A stretch of 9,286 bases of DNA from JAFDVL01 sp043736395 (GCA_043736395.1 JAYTCQ010000311.1:1-9286), one strand, 5' to 3'. Shown: positions 1-7,790, numbered from the stretch's first letter. Translations and numbers: made by a program. Notes: a model not told the origin generated them from the letters alone.

Positions 1-33
1 CTGTCACAATAAGTGTATTCGCTGAGACAAGAG

Positions 34-53
34 GACAGGCGGGGACGCCTATC
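34..53 (-). repeat. REP-like short palindrome, copy 1, at the recJ stop codon
   Basis: Read on the minus strand this 20-mer is GATAGGCG-TCCC-CGCCTGTC: an 8-bp stem with one T-G wobble and a 4-nt loop. The same 20-mer occurs at 2331-2350 (opposite orientation) and 2395-2414 (same orientation). The wider repeat extends to base 58, and the recJ stop codon TAG (54-56) lies inside that extension. No T-run follows on the minus strand, so it is not a typical intrinsic terminator, although it could still shield the 3' end of the recJ mRNA. Bases 1-33 show nothing else recognisable. Confidence 0.85.
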
Positions 54-2318
54 CTACCTGGTTTTGAAATACTCGCTGGTTCGATAAATTTCTGTTTCAG
101 CGAGAATATTTTTTAATAAATTTTCGATCTGTAACTGAATTTGCGGACGAGGTTCTTCGGCTTTTTGCAGCATCAAAACTTCTCCGCGTGGCAACCAATC
201 GATCCCTAATTGCCCCGTAGCTTCGTACCATTTCAAGCCCTGTTTAATAGCCTCTGCGCGTTGTGCCAGAGCCGCCGCCATCGCATCAATTTTCACTCTT
301 CCGCGTTTCGCATTGATCGTGTATTTAATCATACCGCCGAGCTTTGACAAAAATACTTCGACGCTGAGCGGTGCGGGTATTTGTCTAAAAATAATGATTC
401 GTGTCGGAGCGACAAGCTCTAAAGCGTCCTGCCATTCCTGCGTTCCCGCCGGGGCCGTCCACACAATTAAATTTTCTGATGGCAGCAATTCTGTCCGATT
501 CATTCCGACAATTTGCTGATCTCCTTCGCTCCAAATTACGGCATCAGGAAACTCTAAACGAACTTCTTCCAATTTATTTTTTGGCGTGGGATGTGCACGA
601 TAATCAATGATTTCATACGCTCTCTCGTTCGTGATAATTTCAATTTGCTCAGCTTCGAGCAGTTGCGCGTCACGCCATCCCAGCACAACTTCAGGGGCTT
701 TTCCGAAGCGATCAATGCTTAAATTATAAGCTAAATCAAATCTGACTTTGGGCAATTCTCCGGCGTTCCACCAATGCACGCGCTGTCTGTTTCCGGCTTC
801 GTCCTCGACAATAATTTCGTAATTTTCACCGCTTTTGCCAAGCTTCTTTTTGCGGGCAATTTTCAAATTCCGCGATACCAAATTTAATGGAGGATTTCCA
901 TTTCCAAACGGAGCCAGGCGGCGAATGTCAGTTACGAGTTCCATTGAAATTTCGTTGAGCTGCAATTCTCCATCAATTTCTAAAATTGGTTCCACTTCAG
1001 AATCCGGCAACATTTCGCGAACGGTACGCGACAACATCCGACGAAAATCACCAATGTTTTTGCGGCTCAGACTCACTCCCGCCGCCATCGCGTGGCCTCC
1101 GAATTTATTTAGAATTTCACGACAGGCACGAATCGCATCGGTAATATTAATGCCAATCACCGAACGCGCCGAACCAAATGCCGCCTCGTTTTCTTCGCAT
1201 AGCATCACGACAGGTTTGTGATATTTATCCGCCAAACGATTCGCTACGATGCCGACTACGCCGCCTTTCCATTCAGGATGCGACAACACAATTACCGCAT
1301 AAGTTAACAGCGTCGGATCATTCTCAAGCAGGCTTTCAGCACTGGCCTGGACGAACGAAGATTCAAGTTTTCGCTGCGCGTTCATCCCTTCCAATTGATT
1401 CGCTAAGACCGCCGCACGCGCCATATCTGAAGTCGCTAAAAGTTCTACGCTGTCGGCGGCATCGCTAAGTCTTCCTTGTGCATTCAAGCGCGGCCCTAAA
1501 CCGAATCCGATTTCGCTTTCATCAATTTCAAGTGGATTGAGCTTTGCATATTCAATTAATTTGTTTAGCCCGATTCTCGTTGAAGTCCGCATCACGGCAA
1601 TGCCGCGTTGCAATAAATATCTGGTTTCTTTTATTTGTCGGGCGACATCGGCGACGATTCCGAGCGCGACTAAATCCAGTAATTCATCACATTTTTTTCC
1701 ATCATTCAGGGCATAAATTAATTCGTACGCGACAGCGACTCCCGGCAATTCCCGGAGCGGATGTTCCATCGGCAATCGCATCGGATTAATCACCGCCAAT
1801 GCGTTCGGCAACGTCTCACCCAGTAAATGATGATCGGTGATGATGACGTCGACACCCGCGCTTTGTGCAATGTTGACGGCCTCATGAGCAGTAATTCCGG
1901 TGTCGCAGGTGATGATGACTTTGACGTCACGGGTCAGCCATTCGAGCAGTTTTGGCAAGTGTATTCCGTGCCCTTCGCCGTCGCGCAGCGGCACATGGTA
2001 TTTCACATTCGCGCCGAGTTTTTGTAATGCTGTGAACAACAACGTCGTTGCCGTTTGCCCGTCAACATCGAAATCTCCCCAGATCAAAATTAATTCTTTA
2101 TTGCTGATTGCGAGGCGAATTCTCGTTACTGCTCCTTCAACGTCAGGAAGTTCAAAAGGGGAGGTTAGCTGATAATCATCAGGATGAAGAAAAGCGTTCG
2201 CAGTACTGATTTCATTGATGCCCGAACGAAATAAACGTTCGGCAATGACCAAATGACCGCCAACGAATTGACGGAAATCTTCAGGAATTACAATTGGTTC
2301 TGGAAATTGCCAACGCAT
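54..2318 (-). CDS. recJ: Single-stranded-DNA-specific exonuclease RecJ with long C-terminal extension
   Basis: RecJ degrades single-stranded DNA 5' to 3' in recombinational, mismatch and base-excision repair, in the cytoplasm. The DHH phosphoesterase core is complete: motif I GDFDVDG (residues 81-87), motif II CDTG (138-141), the DHH triad (162-164), the LVALGIVAD motif with Asp224, and in the DHHA1 domain GGHAMAAG (407-414). An OB-like DNA-binding region follows at about 445-555. At 754 aa it is clearly longer than the roughly 570-580 aa of E. coli RecJ. Residues about 560-754 form an extra C-terminal part that I cannot assign firmly; Deinococcus RecJ also carries an extra C-terminal domain. 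The ATG start gives a typical RecJ N-terminus. There is no clear Shine-Dalgarno, because the base of a 27-bp inverted repeat and a T6 run sit where one would be. It is the last gene of the recombination cluster, 101 nt after the Fe-S nuclease gene. Confidence 0.96.
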   Translation of the reverse strand: MRWQFPEPIVIPEDFRQFVGGHLVIAERLFRSGINEISTANAFLHPDDYQLTSPFELPDVEGAVTRIRLAISNKELILIWGDFDVDGQTATTLLFTALQKLGANVKYHVPLRDGEGHGIHLPKLLEWLTRDVKVIITCDTGITAHEAVNIAQSAGVDVIITDHHLLGETLPNALAVINPMRLPMEHPLRELPGVAVAYELIYALNDGKKCDELLDLVALGIVADVARQIKETRYLLQRGIAVMRTSTRIGLNKLIEYAKLNPLEIDESEIGFGLGPRLNAQGRLSDAADSVELLATSDMARAAVLANQLEGMNAQRKLESSFVQASAESLLENDPTLLTYAVIVLSHPEWKGGVVGIVANRLADKYHKPVVMLCEENEAAFGSARSVIGINITDAIRACREILNKFGGHAMAAGVSLSRKNIGDFRRMLSRTVREMLPDSEVEPILEIDGELQLNEISMELVTDIRRLAPFGNGNPPLNLVSRNLKIARKKKLGKSGENYEIIVEDEAGNRQRVHWWNAGELPKVRFDLAYNLSIDRFGKAPEVVLGWRDAQLLEAEQIEIITNERAYEIIDYRAHPTPKNKLEEVRLEFPDAVIWSEGDQQIVGMNRTELLPSENLIVWTAPAGTQEWQDALELVAPTRIIIFRQIPAPLSVEVFLSKLGGMIKYTINAKRGRVKIDAMAAALAQRAEAIKQGLKWYEATGQLGIDWLPRGEVLMLQKAEEPRPQIQLQIENLLKNILAETEIYRTSEYFKTR

Positions 2319-2325
2319 TAAAAAA

Positions 2326-2419
2326 GGTACGATAGGCGTCCCCGCCTGTCGCGGCGTACATTAATTGTTCCCAACAAAACTTCCTCGCAACTGCGACAGG
2401 CGGGGACGCCTATCGTACC
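2326..2419. repeat. Perfect 27-bp inverted repeat filling the nuclease-recJ gap (REP-like copies 2 and 3)
   Basis: Arms 2326-2352 and 2393-2419 are exact reverse complements of 27 bp, separated by 40 bp. Each arm contains the 20-mer palindrome also found at 34-53, at 2331-2350 and 2395-2414. In the transcribed (minus) direction the first arm begins on the base right after the nuclease stop codon. The second arm is followed at once by six T residues (2325-2320), one A, and the recJ ATG. The pair could therefore form one long stem with a 40-nt loop or two small separate hairpins. The stem-plus-T-run layout resembles an intrinsic terminator or attenuator ahead of recJ. This kind of pair is typical of REP/BIME elements. 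Confidence 0.92.
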
Positions 2420-3235
2420 CTAAAAAACGATCTCACTCACTTCGTCAAGATGCAGGTTTACACCGATTGCAACATCGTCATCATCTTCTAAATCCGCAAA
2501 ATTTCCGGCTAATTCGCCGCGTTCGCAAAGTGAGCGATAGACACAAAATTTGCACTGTTTTTCATTCTCCGTTTGCGGAAAATCAAGGCGCGAATTGATC
2601 TCAGAAATTGTCTCGGTCAACTGCTGTTCATTCTCTTGCAGCAACTTTGCATCTAATTGAAATTCAATTGTTGAGCCGTCTTCCGCAAACCAATAAATTA
2701 ATCGAATGTGCTCGGCGGCAAGCTTCTTACCTCGATTCAACCAGTTCCCCGCTCGCCATAGCACGTAAGGATACACCGTTGATTGCAGGCGTCGCGTTAA
2801 CCATTCGCGCTTTTTGGGACGACCTGTTTTCCAATCCACAATCGTCAGACTTTCGTCGTTCATTTGCGCGACTACATCATACTTCGCCATCACGCGCGTT
2901 TCGCTGAGCGGGGCGGTCAATTTCAGTTCGGAATAACGCTGGTGCGGCAGGTTTTCGGTTTGCCAGGTAACGTAATTATCCCACCATTTTTTCATCACTG
3001 GTTCCGTAATAATGTCTTCGATCGCTTCAGTTGGAACGCCGGTTGAATGCTGATGAATGAGGTGATGAAATTCCTGTCCTTGCAGCGAACTTTCTTCAAA
3101 TTCCAAGGCGTTTTCCGTCTTCAACGCCGGCCAGCGCAAATCCTTGATGTAGCGCAATTCAAAGCATCGCGGACAGTCTTCATAGGACTGCAACGCGCTT
3201 TGTGAAAAAATAAAATTATCTGACAGGTTCATCAT
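2420..3235 (-). CDS. PD-(D/E)XK nuclease with AddB/Cas4-type Fe-S cysteines
   Basis: This 271-aa protein is a stand-alone RecB-family nuclease. The visible motif series is: His at 57/58 in GQEFHH, Asp120 in AKYDVV, the core D-W-K triad Asp134/Lys136 in IVDWKTG, and the downstream Q-x3-Y motif (Gln151, Tyr155). One cysteine pair near the N-terminus (Cys21, Cys24 in CPRC) and C-x2-C-x5-C at 228-237 match the four-cysteine 4Fe-4S arrangement that pins the nuclease fold in AddB and Cas4; Cys21 is the likelier N-terminal ligand. Every catalytic residue is present, so it should be active. The C-terminus is acidic (Glu/Asp run at about 250-254). Its start overlaps the end of the helicase gene by 20 nt in another frame, so the two are probably translationally coupled. 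A second ATG follows directly (3230-3232), and either could be used; a G-rich stretch just upstream may act as a weak ribosome binding site. Cas4 is unlikely, as no CRISPR or cas gene is nearby. Confidence 0.88.
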   Translation of the reverse strand: MMNLSDNFIFSQSALQSYEDCPRCFELRYIKDLRWPALKTENALEFEESSLQGQEFHHLIHQHSTGVPTEAIEDIITEPVMKKWWDNYVTWQTENLPHQRYSELKLTAPLSETRVMAKYDVVAQMNDESLTIVDWKTGRPKKREWLTRRLQSTVYPYVLWRAGNWLNRGKKLAAEHIRLIYWFAEDGSTIEFQLDAKLLQENEQQLTETISEINSRLDFPQTENEKQCKFCVYRSLCERGELAGNFADLEDDDDVAIGVNLHLDEVSEIVF

Positions 3236-5423
3236 TCACCCCCACTGAATTTGCTAAATATACTAAAGGCTTCGCAGCCCGCATGCCGCCTTTAAATCCC
3301 GTGTTCCAGGTCACAATCAATTCGCTTTTGGCGCGTGTGATTCCCACATACAACAACCGTAATCGTTCGGCGCAATATTCAATCCGCGCTTGTTTGGTGG
3401 CTTCACCTTCGACGTATTTTTCCGGTGACACGAGGGATTTTAATTGCGCAAAAGCTTCGGCTGATAAATTCAAATTGTCACGCGCAAAATAGCTTTCGCT
3501 CTGGAAACTATCGTACGCATCGCCGGACGGGAAATCGTAATTATTCACAGACATCAGATACACACGATCCCATTCCAAACCTTTCGCTTTGTGATGCGTG
3601 ATGACGACGGCCTGGCCTTTAAATCCGGTCGGATCGAACTGATCGTCTTCATCGCCAAGCCCGGCGAATTTGCGTTTATTACGCACGATTTCATCCAGTT
3701 CAACCGCACATTCCGGCAAGCGAAATTCAGCGTTGGAGGCGACAAAACTGCTTAAGTGAAGCGCGATGCTGTAAGCGTTCGCAATCTCTGCGGCCTCCTT
3801 AAAAAGGTCACTGCTAATCGTCAAAATCAATTGGTCAATGGGCAGCAAAGCCGCTCCCTGCCAGCGCTGAACCTGCGTGCGAAATTTTGTCAGCAGCTCA
3901 AATTTTTCAGCCGATTCGGTGGCTGATACATTATCCAACAACCAATCTTTATCGCGTGGCGCGGTGAATTGTTCGACGTGCTTGATGCTTTTTAATTGAT
4001 GCGCGATGGCGACCGCGAGCGGCGAATCTTCCTGATCTCGCATCCACCCGATGAAGGCATTGCTGAGCATCGCCGCGCTGGTTGGCTGTGCCAGAAATTC
4101 GATAATTTTGTGCAAAGCGCGCGCGACTTCACGCGTCGAACTGGTGGTGCTCAAAACTTCCACGTGAGGGATTTTCAGCTCCTGCAATTTCTCTCCAATT
4201 TTGCCTCCGCCCGCATTCGTTGGAATCAGCAGAGCCACCGTTTTTTCAGGATTTGCTGTGAGCCACGCACGGACAGATTTAGCGACATCTTCGCGCTCTT
4301 TGTCGGCGGTACGCTCATCCGTCACCAAAAATTTCACATTATTTTCGGTATCGGCAGGATTCTCGGCAGCCGCTTGAATCAAGGGCTTCAACAATGGCTG
4401 GCGATTTCTGATTTCCTGATTCGGATGTTGCAACGACCATTGGATTAAGCGATTGGCCGTCGCAATAATGCGCGGAGCACTGCGACCACTTTCGGGTAAT
4501 TCACAGGCGGTGACGTCTTTTTCTTTCAGGAAATCGCGCAGATAATCCGGGCTGGCAGTGGTGAACGATTCATAAATTGCCTGGTTAGGATCGCCTACGC
4601 GAACCCAGTTTCCATTGTCTCCGGCGAGCCGACGCAAAATTTCTTCCTGTAATTTGCTGCTGTCCTGCGCCTCGTCTTCTAAAATATAAGGCCAGCGATT
4701 TCGCAGGGTCGTCAAATAATCAGGCGAAGATTCCAGCACTTTTAGCGCGAGTCCGATTAAATCCTGAAAGTCTACCCCAGCGCGGTAACGTAGCGCACGT
4801 TCATATGCTTCAAAAACATTCGCGCACATTTCAGCCAATGGTAACAGGCGTCCGGTGGCCAACAGCTCATCGCGAAGCTGTTCCGGTCGCCAGCGCAAAT
4901 CCTTCGCTTTTGGAATCACTTCAGCCGCGATTCTAAACGCCGCTTCGCGCCATTGAAATTTTGACCTTTCGTTATTCAGATGCTCGGCGCTGAAATATTC
5001 TTCGACACCGAAATCCCGGTGAGCGCTAAACCACGCAGCCGTCGCGTCCTTCATAATTTGCCGCGCTTCAAATTCATCAAGGATGGAGAAATTGTCAGAG
5101 AGTCCAGCCAGTCCGGGACGTTCGCTGACAATATCATTCGCAAGTCCGTGCAACGTCCGCACGCGAAACAGCGTACCGAGCGAATTTTCACCGAGGAAAG
5201 AGCGTACCTGTTGCTCAAATTTACCACGCGCAGCCTTGACCAAAGTCACGATGAGAACCTGTTGCCCGCGCTGCAAATCGGCTTCGCGAACGAGCTTGGC
5301 GGCCAGATTTGAAAGCGTCCAGGTTTTCCCACTGCCGGGCACGGCGGACACGCCCATCTTGCCGGAAGTGTATTCCAGAATTCTGGCCTGGCTCGGTCTC
5401 GGTTTGAAATTTGTCTGAGTCAT
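3216..5423 (-). CDS. UvrD/PcrA/AddA-type superfamily 1A DNA helicase
   Basis: This is an ATP-dependent 3'-5' type DNA helicase of the UvrD/Rep family. Counting from the chosen ATG (735 aa), all SF1A motifs are present: Walker A AVPGSGKT (27-34, Lys33), motif Ia around 56-66, Ic RTLHGLA (89-95), motif II DEAQ (250-253), motif III GDPNQAIY (277-284), motif IV RSAP (314-317), motif V THHKAKGLEWD (609-619) and motif VI RLLYVGITRAK (689-699). There is no C-terminal PD-(D/E)XK domain, unlike AddA or RecB; that function lies in the overlapping downstream gene. An in-frame TTG at 5475-5477 would add 18 residues, but those codons run through dispersed 9-bp-period repeats and would precede the conserved N-terminus, so I chose the ATG at 5421-5423. 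No strong Shine-Dalgarno is visible. It is most likely the motor of an AddAB-like end-resection complex; a general Rep/PcrA role is the alternative. Confidence 0.93.
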   Translation of the reverse strand: MTQTNFKPRPSQARILEYTSGKMGVSAVPGSGKTWTLSNLAAKLVREADLQRGQQVLIVTLVKAARGKFEQQVRSFLGENSLGTLFRVRTLHGLANDIVSERPGLAGLSDNFSILDEFEARQIMKDATAAWFSAHRDFGVEEYFSAEHLNNERSKFQWREAAFRIAAEVIPKAKDLRWRPEQLRDELLATGRLLPLAEMCANVFEAYERALRYRAGVDFQDLIGLALKVLESSPDYLTTLRNRWPYILEDEAQDSSKLQEEILRRLAGDNGNWVRVGDPNQAIYESFTTASPDYLRDFLKEKDVTACELPESGRSAPRIIATANRLIQWSLQHPNQEIRNRQPLLKPLIQAAAENPADTENNVKFLVTDERTADKEREDVAKSVRAWLTANPEKTVALLIPTNAGGGKIGEKLQELKIPHVEVLSTTSSTREVARALHKIIEFLAQPTSAAMLSNAFIGWMRDQEDSPLAVAIAHQLKSIKHVEQFTAPRDKDWLLDNVSATESAEKFELLTKFRTQVQRWQGAALLPIDQLILTISSDLFKEAAEIANAYSIALHLSSFVASNAEFRLPECAVELDEIVRNKRKFAGLGDEDDQFDPTGFKGQAVVITHHKAKGLEWDRVYLMSVNNYDFPSGDAYDSFQSESYFARDNLNLSAEAFAQLKSLVSPEKYVEGEATKQARIEYCAERLRLLYVGITRAKSELIVTWNTGFKGGMRAAKPLVYLANSVGVNDEPVR

Positions 5424-5441
5424 TTTATTAAGGCGATAAAT

Positions 5442-5457
5442 CACGGAGAACACGGAG
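5442..5457. repeat. Short direct repeat upstream of the helicase gene
   Basis: The word CACGGAG occurs at 5442-5448 and again at 5451-5457, a 9-bp period. It lies just before the helicase ATG and next to the larger inverted repeat at 5464-5545, which also has a 9-bp period. I recall similar words as dispersed repeats in several repeat-rich bacterial phyla. No function is evident. Confidence 0.6.
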
Positions 5458-5463
5458 CTTTTT

Positions 5464-5545
5464 GACAGGATTGACAAGATTGACAGGATGGTTAGAGCAG
5501 CAATTTTAAAAATTTGTAAATCCTGTTCATCTTGTTAATCTTGTC
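5464..5545. repeat. Imperfect inverted repeat built of 9-bp units
   Basis: The left arm 5464-5489 is three 9-bp units (GACAGGATT, GACAAGATT, GACAGGAT). The right arm 5520-5545, reverse-complemented, matches it at 22 of 26 positions. The 30-bp spacer is AT-rich. The element fills most of the 138-nt gap between the AddB-like gene and the helicase ATG. Because its period is a multiple of three it stays open in one frame, which extends the helicase frame artificially upstream. It has no T-run and does not look like a standard terminator. Confidence 0.85.
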
Positions 5546-5561
5546 TAGCTTTCTCCGCAGT

Positions 5562-7694
5562 TTATTCTTTAATCTCCATGCTGCGCATTAACAAATCGAA
5601 AACGCCACGCAACTCGCCCTCGCGTTCCTGTCCTCGTTCGTCGAATTTTGAATGCCCCACAAATATTTTTTTACGGCATCGTTTTAGCAATCCTGAGATA
5701 ACTTTGTAAAGCATTTCGCGCGAAGTCCGCAGCTCATCCTGTTCCGTCCAAACCTGATCCGCAGGCCATTGCAGGCTTAAAACATAGGGCTGTGTCAACG
5801 GTTGCTGCAAACGACGATTCCAGGCCGGGCTGTCAATATTCAACCAAAATTGATAATCAACCGCCTGATTGCCTAACAAAAAAGTGTAGGCCGGAGCGAT
5901 CAATACTGCGTCGGGATTTTCCTTCCATTCCTGTGGTTCATATTGATTCGCCAGCACGCCCGCATCTACCATCTTGATGTATTCCTGTCCGCTGTCCTGT
6001 TCAGGTTCGATGCGGGTCAGCGTTTGTCGAAATGATTTTGCCGATTCAATTAAATTGGAAATCAGCCGCGCTTCATCAAAATTTGATTGCTCGGTCAGGT
6101 AAAATCCAAAGCCTTTTTGTGAGAGTACTTGCCCAAATAAGCGACTGAAAAAAACATCAATCGGTTGCACCAGCCCGGCCTTATATTCATCCATCCACGC
6201 CACTAATTTCTCAAAACGCGCACCCAGCACTTCTGAAATACGCGAACGAATTTCAGCATTTGTGACACCGTTGAAGTGTAATAATTCCGGGGTCTTCGGC
6301 TTAAAAAGCATCTCTGTCAAAAGATTGGCGCGGGCTAAATCCATTTCGCCAATCACGCTGATGAGCATTTGCACGACATCGAATTTTCTGACCTGATGTT
6401 TTTTATCAATGATCCAATCGGGATGCGCGAGCTTTGCCAGCGTAATCAAAGCTCTCACTGCCGGTTCGTCGTGCAACGGACGCGACGGGCGCAGGCTGTA
6501 AGAAGCAATGCCGCGTGATTCCAATCGGCTGACAATTGCAAAGCGTAATGAATCGCTCAACAGTGGAGCTAAAATTACAATGTTGCTTTGGCTTTCGCCT
6601 TGTTCCCGCACTAACTCCGCCACGCAATCAGCCATCCAATCCAGCATTTGCGTATGAAAGCGGCTTTGCTCTGAAGGCGTATACCCAATGGCCGCGTGCG
6701 GAGAAACTTCCATCACCTCAGCTTTATCTGTACCCGCTAATATTTCACTGATTTCGCCGAGCAGTGCTTCCACCGGAGGCGTCATCACGCAGGATTTTTC
6801 AAGCGACATTTCGTCATCGCAACTCTCTCGCAAAAACAAAGCGCTCTGTTCATCGGCACCGAGAAAGCGACGGTAGCCTGCCAGTTCGTCATAAATCAGC
6901 AAGCCTGATTCACAGGTCTGCAACCAATCGCTGAGCAGACGATGCGTGGCCGGACTATCTTCTTCGGTGTTATCAACAATTAAATGCGTAAAGCGATTGG
7001 TCAAATACGTGCGTGGAATTTCCATCTTCCACAAATGATCCATAAATAATGTAACTTGCAACGAAAAATCCAACAGCCGATTTTCCAAACAATATTGTCT
7101 AAAAAGATTGGCGCAGGCCTGTGTATTCTCAAAAATATTGATCCGTTCCAAATCGTCCGGCATCGCCGTTTTTAACCTGTGCCCAAATTCGGTTGGTGGG
7201 AATCCAATGATCGAAGCCTTATTTAAATTGTCTGTGATTTGACTGAAGAGCCGTGTTCGCTCAATTTTTACGCTATTAAAATAATCATGGCGGACGATCT
7301 CCGGCTCGACTACTTTGAACATGATGTATTGAATTAATTCCTGCGAGAGAAATGTTGGTGGCAATTTCGAACTGTTTGGATTGAGCTGATCAAGCGCCAG
7401 AGGCCAGAAAAGATTGACGATTTGATGCGATAAACTGCCCAGCGTAGCGACAGTCACTTCGGCCCCGGCTTCGCGGTTGGGATGACGAATTTCATCGTAA
7501 TACGGCTGCGCTAATCGCTGCTGCGGAACCAGTACCAAAATCGAATGCGGATAAATTCCGGAATCTATCAAATGGCGCAGACGATGGACACCCACCGTAC
7601 TCTTCCCCGCCGACGCCTGACCGCTTAGAAAAATCTTACGTTCAATCGGAGCATTGACGATTTTTTGTTGTGCTGCGGTAAGGGAAAAGTTCAT
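5562..7694 (-). CDS. AddB-like P-loop protein (degenerate UvrD-type helicase)
   Basis: This 710-aa protein starts with a recognisable UvrD-like ATPase half: Walker A GQASAGKST (25-33, Lys31), a motif Ia-like stretch ILVLVPQQRLA (52-62) and a motif Ic-like segment VATLGSL (82-88). Where helicases have DExx, it has VDNTEED (240-246), so the catalytic Glu is replaced by Asn242. Where GDxxQ is expected, it has YDELAGYRRFLGAD (268-281). No motif VI (YVGITRAK-like) can be found near the C-terminus, only a basic CRKKIFVG segment. This resembles AddB, whose helicase domain is structural and scans DNA rather than driving unwinding. AddB itself is about 1100 aa with a C-terminal Fe-S nuclease; here that domain is absent but is encoded two genes downstream. 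The ATG start lacks a clear Shine-Dalgarno. It precedes the helicase gene on the same strand. The alternative is an unrelated STAND-type or other P-loop ATPase, which I think less likely. Confidence 0.72.
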   Translation of the reverse strand: MNFSLTAAQQKIVNAPIERKIFLSGQASAGKSTVGVHRLRHLIDSGIYPHSILVLVPQQRLAQPYYDEIRHPNREAGAEVTVATLGSLSHQIVNLFWPLALDQLNPNSSKLPPTFLSQELIQYIMFKVVEPEIVRHDYFNSVKIERTRLFSQITDNLNKASIIGFPPTEFGHRLKTAMPDDLERINIFENTQACANLFRQYCLENRLLDFSLQVTLFMDHLWKMEIPRTYLTNRFTHLIVDNTEEDSPATHRLLSDWLQTCESGLLIYDELAGYRRFLGADEQSALFLRESCDDEMSLEKSCVMTPPVEALLGEISEILAGTDKAEVMEVSPHAAIGYTPSEQSRFHTQMLDWMADCVAELVREQGESQSNIVILAPLLSDSLRFAIVSRLESRGIASYSLRPSRPLHDEPAVRALITLAKLAHPDWIIDKKHQVRKFDVVQMLISVIGEMDLARANLLTEMLFKPKTPELLHFNGVTNAEIRSRISEVLGARFEKLVAWMDEYKAGLVQPIDVFFSRLFGQVLSQKGFGFYLTEQSNFDEARLISNLIESAKSFRQTLTRIEPEQDSGQEYIKMVDAGVLANQYEPQEWKENPDAVLIAPAYTFLLGNQAVDYQFWLNIDSPAWNRRLQQPLTQPYVLSLQWPADQVWTEQDELRTSREMLYKVISGLLKRCRKKIFVGHSKFDERGQEREGELRGVFDLLMRSMEIKE

Positions 7695-7774
7695 TGTCCG
7701 ATTTGCTGTCGCGTAGCGCGAATGTGAATTTAGCCGTGTGGTTTCAACCCACGGAAAGATTGCGAATTTCCCCT

Positions 7775-7790
7775 CGTCGCGTTAGCGACG
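7775..7790. repeat. Perfect small hairpin inside the composite element
   Basis: CGTCGC, loop GTTA, GCGACG: a 6-bp perfect stem. The GTCGC word recurs in the outer arms of the composite element (7708-7712 and, inverted, 7882-7886), suggesting that the element is assembled from shared words. Confidence 0.8.

Noticed and set aside
835..1221. Plus-strand open frame of 128 codons inside recJ
   Set aside because: It is antisense to the conserved OB and DHHA1 regions of RecJ, with no family resemblance or translation signal.
2420..3235. Cas4 identity for the Fe-S nuclease
   Set aside because: The fold and cysteine pattern are shared with Cas4, but there is no CRISPR array or cas gene, and the gene overlaps a UvrD-type helicase and lies beside recJ, which fits AddB-type recombination.
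3996..4448. Plus-strand open frame of 150 codons inside the helicase gene
   Set aside because: It lies opposite conserved helicase sequence, has Arg/Phe-rich composition typical of an antisense frame, no ribosome binding site and no recognisable motif.
54..7694. Reading the four-gene cluster as an anti-phage defence island
   Set aside because: Helicase plus nuclease pairs occur in defence systems, but RecJ and the AddB-like member point to housekeeping recombination, and no integrase, toxin, methylase or other defence marker is present.
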